Assembly: GCA_009936885.1 (NCBI GenBank)
Contig: JAACDT010000245.1
Span: 1-14,765, forward strand
DNA: 14,765 nt
Source: Alphaproteobacteria bacterium
GTDB taxonomy: Bacteria > Pseudomonadota > Alphaproteobacteria > Puniceispirillales > Puniceispirillaceae
Direction of reading: 5' to 3'
Part shown: in pieces, positions 7,678 to 14,765 of the stretch
Numbering within the stretch: the first letter of the stretch is position 1
Layout of the letters: each line of letters opens with the position of its first letter
Translations under genes and position numbers: made by a program
The notes under the pieces: generated by a model
Seen by the model: only the letters and a program-made list of their open reading frames with translations
The model's database searches: none
Told to the model about the DNA's origin: nothing

Positions 7678-7755
7678 ACTTAATCCTGCACCATATTACA
7701 TCAAACGAACAATAATCTTATGAAAAATTAACGCCTCTTAAAATAGAGAGTTGCA

Positions 7756-8445
7756 TTAGATTTCACGGAACACAGTATTGGCTGCTTTTAATATTGGTGA
7801 CATAACATACTCCAGAATAGTGCGCTTGCCACTTAATATATCGACCGTTAACTCCATTCCTGCTACCAGGTCAGGTTCAACCCTGCTTTTAGTCAATTGC
7901 GTGTTTTGTAAGCTTAATTTTCGTTTCGTAATAAGGCGGCATGTTTTCGGCCTCGGTCACATTTCTAGCTATTTGCGTTACAACCCCTTCAAGATGTCCA
8001 TACTGAGCTCTGTTATAAGAGGTAAGTCCAATGGTTGCCATGACCTATCCTTTCCTCTGCTAAGTCAGTTTCGAGTGAATATATCGCTTATCCTGCTAAC
8101 TCTGAACTACCGTTTGCATTCTGAATTCTACCTTGTAGTTCTATCAGGTGGATTTTTGGTTCATGCTAAGCCTCAACTAAAGGCTATATTTTGTTAGATT
8201 CCTGCTTTAGAAGTGCGACTTGATCAGAGGCAATTTTTATTTCGGCATTTTTCTCGCGAATAGAATTGGTCAATCCTTCCATTTCTTGATCTAAAAAATT
8301 AAATCCACGTTCTAGTTGGCGCATGCGCTGAAAAAAAAAGAGTTTGTTCCTGTGCTACAACATTTGGAATTTTAGCGGTTAAATGCTCAGGAAAATTAAA
8401 TTCTAGCAGTCCTTTAGATTGATATTTCAGTCTTAAATCTAGCTG
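7756..8445 (-). pseudogene. Decayed remnant of a type I secretion HlyD-family membrane fusion protein
   Basis: Reading the minus strand across frames recovers an HlyD-like order. First comes QLDLRLKYQSKGLLEFNFP and PNVVAQEQTLF; then, after a shift at a nine-A run (8331-8339), RMRQLERGFNFLDQEMEGL and a coiled-coil stretch with IHLIELQGRIQ. Three in-frame stops interrupt this part (8184-8186, 8166-8168, 8088-8090). Near 8041 the text jumps to MATIGLTSYNRAQYGHLEGV, the family's late beta-domain motif, leaving out roughly the second helix and lipoyl-like part. A second shift near 7904-7907 leads to LVAGMELTVDILSGKRTILE and YVMSPILKAANTVFREI, the typical HlyD C terminus. The N-terminal membrane anchor is missing. 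HlyD proteins bridge an ABC transporter and an outer-membrane channel; this copy cannot make a working protein. No ABC partner gene remains nearby. Confidence 0.88.
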
Positions 8446-8456
8446 TTACGCCCCTA

Positions 8457-8474
8457 ACATATTGAAAAATATGT
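8457..8474. repeat. Perfect AT-rich hairpin between the HlyD remnant and trmL
   Basis: Seven-base arms ACATATT and AATATGT flank a GAAA loop, and TTTTAT follows on the plus strand. The shape is that of a small terminator, but the stem is weak and no plus-strand gene ends just before it. It could be a relic terminator, an operator or chance. Confidence 0.25.
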
Positions 8475-8636
8475 TTTTATAAATAATTAACTTATATTTA
8501 TAAAAGTTTAAAATTTGCTGGATACTGGCACCAATTCAGCATTAACGTAACCAAGATGACTAAAAAAGGGGGATTCATATCCCATAACACAGTATTTAGT
8601 CGATTTTACAGACTTGAAAATGATACAAATTTAAAA

Positions 8637-9107
8637 ATGTTACAGATTATTCTCTACACACCCCGAATACCGCCAAATACAGGCAACATAATTCGTTTAT
8701 GCGCGAATAGTGACGCAAGACTGCATCTGATAGAACCGTTGGGGTTTTCTCTCGATGAGAAGTCGTGCCGAAGAGCAGGGCTTGACTACAAGTCACTCAC
8801 AGACGTGATTGTTCATGAAAATTGGCGCACATGCCAAGAAATGCTATCTGGTCGAAAAATTTGGGCCATTACAAAATTTGGCAAAAAACGCTATGATCAA
8901 GCATCGTTTTCAAGAAGAGACGCCTTATTATTCGGCTCAGAAATAAGCGGTCTACCTGAAGATATAAAAAACGAATTTAACGAGACAGAACTACTATATT
9001 TACCTATGCAGTCTGAGAGTCGTTCGTTGAACCTATCAAATTCTGTTGCTATCTGCCTTTATGAGGCTTGGCGACAAAATAACTTTGTGGGTTCTGAATT
9101 TAGTTAA
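8637..9107 (+). CDS. trmL: tRNA (cytidine(34)-2'-O)-methyltransferase TrmL
   Basis: TrmL is a SPOUT-family enzyme that 2'-O-methylates the wobble base of leucine tRNAs using S-adenosylmethionine. From the chosen ATG the protein has 156 residues, the usual TrmL length. It opens with MLQIILYTPRIPPNTGNIIR, which carries the family's N-terminal PPNTGN motif. The trefoil-knot motifs are LLFGSEISGLP and, near the end, LPMQSESRSLNLSNSVAICL. The frame is open for 27 more codons to an ATG at 8556, but that extension has no family resemblance; neither start has a clear Shine-Dalgarno, so the start rests on homology. It stands alone between the HlyD remnant and the CoA-transferase gene. Confidence 0.92.
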   Translation: MLQIILYTPRIPPNTGNIIRLCANSDARLHLIEPLGFSLDEKSCRRAGLDYKSLTDVIVHENWRTCQEMLSGRKIWAITKFGKKRYDQASFSRRDALLFGSEISGLPEDIKNEFNETELLYLPMQSESRSLNLSNSVAICLYEAWRQNNFVGSEFS

Positions 9108-9197
9108 TGCGCCTGAAATTATCAAATATCACTTATATAATACTGGCAAAAATAATATCGATAATGTTACTATTGTACTGGGAATCGGAAAATAATT

Positions 9198-10397
9198 ATG
9201 ATGCAATCTGACACGGAAAACCAAACGCGAACAGGCATCTTGAGCAATATATGTGTGCTTGACCTATCACGCGTTCGCTCCGGACCTACTTGTGTGCGTC
9301 AATTATGTGACTGGGGTGCCAGAATTATCAAAATAGAGCCTCCAGAGGATACATCAGAAATGGGGGGGCCTCGAAACGGGCCTGATTTCCAAAATCTCCA
9401 CAGAGGTAAAGAAAGTCTTACCCTAAATCTTAAGTCTATTGAGGGCATAAAAATATTCCAACAGCTAGTGCGGAATGCAGATATCGTTATTGAAAATTTC
9501 AGGCCACAGGTAAAATACAAACTTGGCCTTGATTATGACACTCTTTGCGACATTAATCCTGCTATTATTCTTGCCTCAATATCTGGCTTTGGACAAGACG
9601 GCCCTTATAAGGTCAGACCTGGATTCGACCAAATTGCACAAGGCATGTCTGGCCTCATGTCAATAACTGGGCAGCCTGGTGCTGGGCCAATGCGGGTTGG
9701 AATTCCGCTTGCTGATTTATCAGCAGGATTGTTTGCAGCGCAGGGTATATTACTTGCATTATATGAGCGTATGAGCTCTGGCAAGGGACAATGGGTTCAA
9801 ACATCCCTGCTTCAATCGCAAATCTTTATGCTAGATTTCCAAGCTGCACGTTATGCAATGAATGGTGAAATTCCAGAGCAGGCTGGAAATAATCATCCAA
9901 CATCTATCCCAACTGGTGTTTTTAAAACCAAAGATGGATTTATAAATATTGCTGCATCAGGGGAAGCAATTTGGCAAAAGCTAGCCATCGCACTTGGTCA
10001 TGCTGAATGGATTTCAGAGCCAGAATTTTCAACAGCTCAGGCACGTTCACAAAACAGATCAAAGCTTGGTGATAAAATAGATGAATGCACGAAAACAAAG
10101 ACAACTTCAGACTGGATTGCTATATTAAACGATGACGGTGTTCCATGTGGTCCAATTTATTCGATAGACGAGATGTTTGCCGACCCTCAAATACGCCATC
10201 TGCAAATTAGTCAGTCTGTCGCTAATTCACAATTAGCAGAAATACCCGTTTTAACTCAGCCATTATCTCTTTCCAGAACGCCTAGTAAATTAGATAAAGC
10301 AGCGCCTTTAATTGGTGAGCATACTGATAGAATTCTAAATGAGCTCGGCTACGAGCAAAGTGAAATCAATCATCTGCGAGACAACAAACATATTTGA
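9198..10397 (+). CDS. Family III CoA-transferase (CaiB/BaiF type)
   Basis: These cytoplasmic enzymes move CoA between carboxylic acids through an aspartyl-acid/aspartyl-CoA intermediate. The 399 residues match the family: LDLSRVRSGPTCVRQLCDWGA (split at 21-41), IKIEPP (44-49), the LHRGKESLTLNL stretch (67-78), DIVIENFRP (95-103), and ASISGFGQDGPY (126-137). The nucleophilic Asp is present at 173 in GIPLADLSAG, and GVPCGPIYS lies near the C terminus as usual. Substrates cannot be told from sequence. It is the first gene of a plus-strand series: the crotonase gene follows with 23 bp spacing from its preferred ATG, then malonyl-CoA decarboxylase, so a dicarboxylate or malonate substrate is a reasonable but unproven guess. 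The ATG at 9198 is followed by a second ATG; a weak CGGAAAA lies upstream. Confidence 0.9.
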   Translation: MMQSDTENQTRTGILSNICVLDLSRVRSGPTCVRQLCDWGARIIKIEPPEDTSEMGGPRNGPDFQNLHRGKESLTLNLKSIEGIKIFQQLVRNADIVIENFRPQVKYKLGLDYDTLCDINPAIILASISGFGQDGPYKVRPGFDQIAQGMSGLMSITGQPGAGPMRVGIPLADLSAGLFAAQGILLALYERMSSGKGQWVQTSLLQSQIFMLDFQAARYAMNGEIPEQAGNNHPTSIPTGVFKTKDGFINIAASGEAIWQKLAIALGHAEWISEPEFSTAQARSQNRSKLGDKIDECTKTKTTSDWIAILNDDGVPCGPIYSIDEMFADPQIRHLQISQSVANSQLAEIPVLTQPLSLSRTPSKLDKAAPLIGEHTDRILNELGYEQSEINHLRDNKHI

Positions 10398-10420
10398 ACA
10401 CTTACAATAAGGTAACTAAA

Positions 10421-11206
10421 ATGACCGATAAAATTCTGCAACGCCGCGAAGGTCCAATTGCACATATTATTTTTAATCAGCCGGAAAAAAGGAACGCTGT
10501 CTCTTTGGAGATGTGGACTGCTGTTAATAAGGCTATTAATATATTAGCAACAGACCAAAGCGTGCGGGTTTTGATGCTTTCTGGTGCAGGCGGAAAATCT
10601 TTTGTTGCTGGTGCGGATATTTCTAAATTCGAAAGTGAACGCGCAAGCAAGGAAGCTGTAACAGAATATAATCAGATGACGAAAAAAGTATATGATGGTG
10701 TAGCTAACTTTCCAAAACCCACGATTGCTCAGATAGACGGCTTTTGTATTGGCGGCGGTGTTGGATTAGCGGCAAGCTGTGATATGCGTTTTTGCGGAAC
10801 TGCCTCTCAGTTTGCTATACCTGCTGCTAGACTGGGACTTGGATATGAATATGAGGGTGTAAACAGGCTGGTACAAATTATAGGGCCTGCATTTACTAAA
10901 GAAGTGTTTTTCACTGCAAGGCGGTTTTCTGCACAGGAAATGGCTTCCATGGGGTTTGTGAATAAAGTAATTGATGATAAGGATCTTGCATCACATTGCG
11001 TTGAAGTAGCTGATATGATAGCCGCCAATGCCCCATTAACAATTGAGGCAACAAAATTTATTGCAAACCAATGCATATTGGAAGAATCTGAAACAGACTT
11101 AGATGCGTGCAGCGCAAAAGTAATGACCTGTTTTGAGAGCGCTGATTACATCGAGGGAAGAAGAGCTTTTATGGAAAAACGCACTCCAATTTTTGAAGGA
11201 AAATAG
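10421..11206 (+). CDS. Enoyl-CoA hydratase/isomerase-family (crotonase) protein lacking both catalytic glutamates
   Basis: The 261-residue protein has the crotonase fold. Its first oxyanion-hole segment is FVAGADISKF (61-70) and the second is IDGFCIGGGVGLAASCD (105-121). The family-typical end is DYIEGRRAFMEKRTPIF. In classical enoyl-CoA hydratase the two acid/base glutamates lie in GGGCE and QPE; here the aligned residues are Gly115 and Ala135, so water addition by that mechanism is not expected. Glu143 and Glu145 in LGLGYEYEGVNRL are nearby but not at those positions. Other crotonase reactions (isomerase, decarboxylase, hydrolase, or CoA binding only) remain possible. The start is the ATG at 10421, with TAAGG eight bases upstream; an upstream TTG overlapping the CoA-transferase stop has no such site. 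Probably cotranscribed with the CoA-transferase. Confidence 0.88.
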   Translation: MTDKILQRREGPIAHIIFNQPEKRNAVSLEMWTAVNKAINILATDQSVRVLMLSGAGGKSFVAGADISKFESERASKEAVTEYNQMTKKVYDGVANFPKPTIAQIDGFCIGGGVGLAASCDMRFCGTASQFAIPAARLGLGYEYEGVNRLVQIIGPAFTKEVFFTARRFSAQEMASMGFVNKVIDDKDLASHCVEVADMIAANAPLTIEATKFIANQCILEESETDLDACSAKVMTCFESADYIEGRRAFMEKRTPIFEGK

Positions 11207-11215
11207 CCGCTCAAA

Positions 11216-11235
11216 AAGGTTAGTAAAATAACCTT
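11216..11235 (+). terminator. Possible weak terminator hairpin after the crotonase gene
   Basis: A perfect seven-base stem (AAGGTTA / TAACCTT) with loop GTAAAA begins nine bases after the crotonase stop. No T-run follows directly (CGCGTGCTTC comes next), so termination would be weak. It may instead attenuate transcription into the malonyl-CoA decarboxylase gene, which lies after a further 74 bp of AT-rich DNA. Confidence 0.35.
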
Positions 11236-11309
11236 CGCGTGCTTCTTATTTCCCATATAAAAATAAAACTGTCATAATATTATAGTATATCGGAAGAAAT
11301 GAGGAACTA

Positions 11310-12590
11310 ATGAAATTCTTTAACGATCTTATCGAAACTATCATGAGCAAATCCAGAGCAGGATTTGGGCTCTCAAACAAGACATCTATGTTGGTTCGTA
11401 ACGAGCCAGGAGAGATGATAACATCCGTCATGACAGCTGTAGGTGAGGTATCTTCTATTGCCTATTCTGATAATTTCTTGCGTATGTTTGACGAGATGAA
11501 TGTTTCTCAAAAACAGGCTCTTTTCATCACAATTGCCTCTGAGCTTGATATTGATATATCCTTGCTTCGCTCTGCTATAGAAAATTATTCAAACACACCA
11601 GATGCCGAGAATTTCACGCATGTTACAACTGCTGTTGAGCCTGGATGGACAGAGCTATTACGCCGGTTAAACGCAACCGCACATGGAACAGTTAGATTGG
11701 TGAAAATGAGGGCAGAATTATTAACCATTATCCGCACTGACCCTTCTCTTGCGCGCCTTGATGTGAGTTTCAGAGCGCTCTTGCGTAATTGGTTTAGCCC
11801 TAGCTTTTTGGTGCTGAGACCCATTGACTGGAGTACACCTGCTAATATTCTGGAAAAAATAATTGCTTACGAAGCTGTTCACGAAATTGAATCATGGGAC
11901 GATCTGCGCTCACGGTTAGCCCCTGATGACAGGCGATGTTTTGCGTTTTTTCACCCCTCCATGGAAGACGAGCCGCTGATTTTTGTTGAAGTGGCGCTTA
12001 CTAGCGAAATCCCTGGTCAAATTAATGAAGTTCTAGAAACAGACAGATCAATGATATATGCAACAGACGCATCTTGCGCTATTTTTTATTCTATCTCGAA
12101 TTGCCAGAAAGGTTTGGCTGGCATTTCATTTGGCAATTTTCTTATAAAACAGGTTGCTCAGGCGCTACAGCGCGAATATCCGAATCTGAAAAACTTTCTT
12201 ACCCTTTCTCCAGTACCTTATTTTTCAAAATGGCTGGAAAAAACAGAACCAAATACCTTAGCCAGTTTCGCCGAAATAGACTGGTCTGAGGCTTCAGAGG
12301 AAGAAGAGCAAACTCTAATCGAAACTGCTGGTAGATACTTTATGAACTCGACTAGAAAAGATAAACAGCCTAACGACCCTGTTGCCAGATTCCATCTTGG
12401 AAATGGCGCATTACTAGACAGAATTAACCTTGCTGGAAATCTATCCCAGAAAGGCTTGTCTGAATCATTTGGACTCATGGTTAATTATCGTTATGACCTG
12501 CCAAATGTTGAGAAAAATCACGAAGCCTACGCCAAAGAGCAAAAAATTGAGATTTCTCAGGGTGTCAAAAAACTTCTCAAAACGCCTTAG
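11310..12590 (+). CDS. Malonyl-CoA decarboxylase
   Basis: The enzyme decarboxylates malonyl-CoA to acetyl-CoA. The 426 residues contain an N-terminal helical domain (about 1-165) and the GNAT-like catalytic domain. The signatures are RRCFAFFHPSMEDEPLIFVE (208-227), IFYSISNCQKGLAGISFGNF (258-277) with the conserved Ser in FYSIS, FLTLSPVPYFSKWL (296-309), and RFHLGNGALLDRINLAGNLS (360-379) with His362 at the place of the catalytic His of the human enzyme. Both catalytic positions are therefore kept and the protein should be active. GAGGA lies four bases before the ATG; an internal ATG at codon 12 is less well placed. Bacterial relatives (MatA) usually lie beside matB and matC; here a CoA-transferase and a crotonase precede it and an arsenic gene pair follows by 14 bp. 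Confidence 0.95.
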   Translation: MKFFNDLIETIMSKSRAGFGLSNKTSMLVRNEPGEMITSVMTAVGEVSSIAYSDNFLRMFDEMNVSQKQALFITIASELDIDISLLRSAIENYSNTPDAENFTHVTTAVEPGWTELLRRLNATAHGTVRLVKMRAELLTIIRTDPSLARLDVSFRALLRNWFSPSFLVLRPIDWSTPANILEKIIAYEAVHEIESWDDLRSRLAPDDRRCFAFFHPSMEDEPLIFVEVALTSEIPGQINEVLETDRSMIYATDASCAIFYSISNCQKGLAGISFGNFLIKQVAQALQREYPNLKNFLTLSPVPYFSKWLEKTEPNTLASFAEIDWSEASEEEEQTLIETAGRYFMNSTRKDKQPNDPVARFHLGNGALLDRINLAGNLSQKGLSESFGLMVNYRYDLPNVEKNHEAYAKEQKIEISQGVKKLLKTP

Positions 12591-12604
12591 TAAAATGGAA
12601 AAAG

Positions 12605-13624
12605 ATGGCTCGAATTGCAATTAATGGACTTGGAAGGATTGGAAAACTTGTTGCCCGCTCGCTTCTAAATTTAAAGGATGATTCAATAGAATTGGTTTTG
12701 ATTAACGAACCTGTAGGGCGTATTGAGCAACATGCCTTATGGCTTGAATTTGACACGGTACACGGAAAATGGACAGCCAATATCAAGACAAATGCGGACG
12801 GCTTTTGCATAAATGGGCGCAATATTCGTCGCACGCAAGAGTTTGACCAAACTAAAATTGGCTTAAACAATGAGAAAATTGACGTTGTAATTGATTGTAC
12901 TGGAAAATTTAAAACCGAGGCTACTCTTAAACCATATTTTGAACAGGGCGTTAGAAAAGTGCTTGTTTCTGCACCTGTTAAAGAGGGTCAGGCATTAAAC
13001 GTGGTCTACGGAATTAATCATACAGATTATTTGCCTTCGCAACATAACATCATCACAGCCGCTAGTTGCACCACAAATTGTTTGGCACCGATTGTAAAGG
13101 TAATTCACGAAGAAATTGGAATTGCCCATGGTTCAATTACCACTCTGCATAATATCACAAATACGCAAGAAATAGTAGACAAGCCAGCAAGCGACACGCG
13201 CCGTGCCCGCTCTGCTTTGAACTCGCTAATTCCAACAACAACAGGTTCTGCAACTGCCATAAGTCTGATTTATCCAGAGTTAAAAGGCAGATTAAACGGA
13301 CATGCTGTTCGCGTGCCACTTCTTAACGCTTCTATTACAGATTGTGTGTTTGAGGTCGTGCGAGAAACAACGGTTGAGGAGGTAAATCGCTGCCTTGAAT
13401 CATGGTCTGTTGGGGAACTCAACGGTATTCTTGGTTATGAGACACGCCCATTAGTTTCAGCAGATTACGTAAATGACACACGCTCTGCCATTATAGATGC
13501 CCCATCAACTATGGTTATAAACAACACTCAAATAAAATTATATGCTTGGTATGATAATGAATTTGGATATGCCTGCAGAGTTGTGGATATTCTGCGCTAT
13601 TTATGCAAACAAGATTGGCACTAA
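12605..13624 (+). CDS. ArsJ-associated glyceraldehyde-3-phosphate dehydrogenase
   Basis: In the arsenate resistance pathway this dehydrogenase uses arsenate in place of phosphate and forms 1-arseno-3-phosphoglycerate, which ArsJ exports. The 339 residues have an N-terminal NAD-binding INGLGRIGKL (7-16), a glycolytic-type active site ASCTTNCLAP (153-162) with Cys155, and His182 in TTLHNITNTQ. The middle reads RRARSALNSLIPTTTGSATA, then GHAVRVPLLNASITDCVFEV, and near the end YAWYDNEFGYACRVVDILR. These resemble the ArsJ-linked branch rather than the housekeeping GapA, as far as can be judged by eye. The arsJ gene follows after 8 bp, which is the main support for the assignment. GGA five bases ahead of the ATG is a modest ribosome binding site. 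It begins 14 bp after malonyl-CoA decarboxylase, so the two are probably on one transcript. Confidence 0.92.
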   Translation: MARIAINGLGRIGKLVARSLLNLKDDSIELVLINEPVGRIEQHALWLEFDTVHGKWTANIKTNADGFCINGRNIRRTQEFDQTKIGLNNEKIDVVIDCTGKFKTEATLKPYFEQGVRKVLVSAPVKEGQALNVVYGINHTDYLPSQHNIITAASCTTNCLAPIVKVIHEEIGIAHGSITTLHNITNTQEIVDKPASDTRRARSALNSLIPTTTGSATAISLIYPELKGRLNGHAVRVPLLNASITDCVFEVVRETTVEEVNRCLESWSVGELNGILGYETRPLVSADYVNDTRSAIIDAPSTMVINNTQIKLYAWYDNEFGYACRVVDILRYLCKQDWH

Positions 13625-13632
13625 ATATCTAG

Positions 13633-14765
13633 ATGAACAAAGCCCCTAAAATATCGCAATCACTTTCTGCTTATTTCAGCGTAACCTTTGCTTATTGGAG
13701 CTTCATGCTGGCAGACGGCGCTCTACGAATGCTCGTTTTGTTTCATTTTCATCTTCTTGGTTTCTCACCGATAGAACTTGCAACCATATTTTTGCTTTAC
13801 GAATTTATGGGTGTAATAACAAATTTATATGCAGGCTATATTGCGGCAAGGCTTGGTCTGAATACTACTCTTTACGCAGGTTTAGGATTCCAAATCATTG
13901 CGCTCTCTGCGCTTGCTTTATATTCTGAGGCGCTGCAATCTAGTGCCGGGCTGGCTAGCTTTTCTCTTGCTTATGTAGTTATTTCACAAGGCTTATCAGG
14001 GATTGCCAAAGACTTAACAAAAATGAGTGCAAAAAGCGCTGTGAAATGGCTTGCCCCAGATAGCGATGGCACTTTATTTAGATGGGTTGCGTTTCTAACA
14101 GGCTCAAAGAATGCAGTGAAAGGGTCTGGTTACTTACTTGGAGCAGCACTTCTAACTTTTATAGGCTTTACAAGCGCTTTATGGTCACTGGTCGCACTAT
14201 TGCTCGTCGTGCTGTTATTACTAGTTTTTATAATGCCTTCTGGTCTTACAACAAAAAATAAATCGGCAAAATTAAAGCAAGTATTTTCTGTTAATAGTCA
14301 TATAAACTGGCTGTCTGGTGCAAGATTATTCTTATTCGGTGCGCGTGATGTTTGGTTTGTTGTTGGCATACCGATCTTTTTTTATTCTATCTTATCAGAT
14401 GGCAGCCTTTCGCAAAATAGAACTGCTTTTTTTCAAATCGGTTTCTTCATGTCATTCTGGATAATTCTATATGGCGCAACCCAAGTGATAACCCCCAAAT
14501 TACTAAATTCTGATTCACGCTCTCGTTACTCTATTATCCGAATAACAAAAATGGCAGTTCTGTTTCTTGCTGTAATTCTGGCTGTATTGACTGCTGTCGC
14601 AGCCACAAATCTTCTGTCAGATAGGGCTCTATTTTATTTTATTGTGATTGGCCTTTTTATATTTGGATTTGTTTTTGCCATTAATTCGTCTTTGCATTCC
14701 TATCTTATTCTAGCATTCAGTGATCCAGAACGGGTAACTATGGATGTTGGTTGTTATTATATGTC
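13633..14765 (+). CDS. arsJ: Organoarsenical efflux MFS transporter ArsJ (3' end outside window)
   Basis: The frame from ATG 13633 is open to the window's end, giving 377 complete codons of a protein usually near 400-420 residues, so only the last helix or so is missing. It begins MNKAPKISQSLSAYFSVTFA and has the MFS pattern of many hydrophobic helices with a central polar loop (TTKNKSAKLKQV). ArsJ-typical stretches are SFMLADGALRMLVLFHFH (24-41), GLSGIAKDLTKMSAKSAVKW, GTLFRWVAFLTGSKNAVKG, FGARDVWFVVGIPIF and INSSLHSYLILAFS. ArsJ exports 1-arseno-3-phosphoglycerate, which then falls apart to arsenate and 3-phosphoglycerate outside the cell. It sits 8 bp after the dehydrogenase gene and has no strong ribosome binding site, suggesting translational coupling. 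Confidence 0.94.
   Translation, partial: MNKAPKISQSLSAYFSVTFAYWSFMLADGALRMLVLFHFHLLGFSPIELATIFLLYEFMGVITNLYAGYIAARLGLNTTLYAGLGFQIIALSALALYSEALQSSAGLASFSLAYVVISQGLSGIAKDLTKMSAKSAVKWLAPDSDGTLFRWVAFLTGSKNAVKGSGYLLGAALLTFIGFTSALWSLVALLLVVLLLLVFIMPSGLTTKNKSAKLKQVFSVNSHINWLSGARLFLFGARDVWFVVGIPIFFYSILSDGSLSQNRTAFFQIGFFMSFWIILYGATQVITPKLLNSDSRSRYSIIRITKMAVLFLAVILAVLTAVAATNLLSDRALFYFIVIGLFIFGFVFAINSSLHSYLILAFSDPERVTMDVGCYYM

Noticed and set aside
7678..7755. Thiamine riboswitch upstream of the thiamine pyrophosphokinase gene
   Set aside because: The space to the HlyD relic is under 80 bp and shows no thiamine-box sequence.
7778..8197. Open plus-strand frame of 139 codons
   Set aside because: It has no family resemblance and lies opposite clearly recognisable HlyD text on the minus strand, so it is an antisense shadow of the relic.
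13695..13928. Open plus-strand frame of 77 codons
   Set aside because: It is out of frame within arsJ, whose own frame from 13633 is continuous to the edge and matches the family.
1..14765. CRISPR arrays, tRNA or rRNA genes, insertion sequences
   Set aside because: No regularly spaced repeats, cloverleaf-like or rRNA-like stretches, transposase frames or paired terminal repeats were seen on either strand.

Overview
The window is AT-rich bacterial DNA with dense, mostly leaderless-looking gene packing. The malonyl-CoA decarboxylase, BioY, short phosphatidylserine-decarboxylase fold, TrmL and HlyD-type adaptor sequences read like those of an alphaproteobacterium, possibly an AT-rich marine lineage. 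That assignment is an inference from protein character, because no rRNA or marker phylogeny is available here. TAG, TAA and TGA are all used as ordinary gene ends, so in-frame TAG codons inside broken genes are read as true stops.

Left part (1-2940): the start of an unidentified membrane protein runs off the left edge on the minus strand. Next comes a phosphatidylserine decarboxylase-fold protein that lacks all three expected catalytic residues. After an empty AT-rich divergent spacer there is a secreted protein with three adhesin-type repeats that stops a few residues into a fourth, then a small acidic protein of unknown function whose real start is probably a GTG behind a strong Shine-Dalgarno sequence.

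Middle part (2990-9110): a broken AEC-family transporter (amber stop plus frameshift) lies downstream of the biotin transporter gene bioY on the minus strand. bioY is divergent from an AzgA-type purine permease gene, with an inverted repeat between them. A PlsC-type acyltransferase gene and a thiamine pyrophosphokinase gene converge and overlap by 52 bp. Behind the kinase gene is a heavily decayed, truncated type I secretion adaptor (HlyD family), followed by trmL for tRNA wobble methylation.

Right part (9198-14765), all on the plus strand: a family III CoA-transferase and a crotonase without either classical catalytic glutamate, then malonyl-CoA decarboxylase, then an ArsJ-associated glyceraldehyde-3-phosphate dehydrogenase and ArsJ, which is cut by the right edge. 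In the known GAPDH/ArsJ system the dehydrogenase makes unstable 1-arseno-3-phosphoglycerate from arsenate and ArsJ exports it, giving arsenate resistance. The first three genes may form an acyl-CoA (malonate/malonyl-CoA) route. The arsenic pair sits 14 bp behind malonyl-CoA decarboxylase with no arsR visible, an unusual arrangement.

The most notable points are the arsenate-export pair in an acyl-CoA cluster, two enzyme-fold proteins missing catalytic residues, and signs of decay (AEC transporter, HlyD adaptor, shortened repeat protein).
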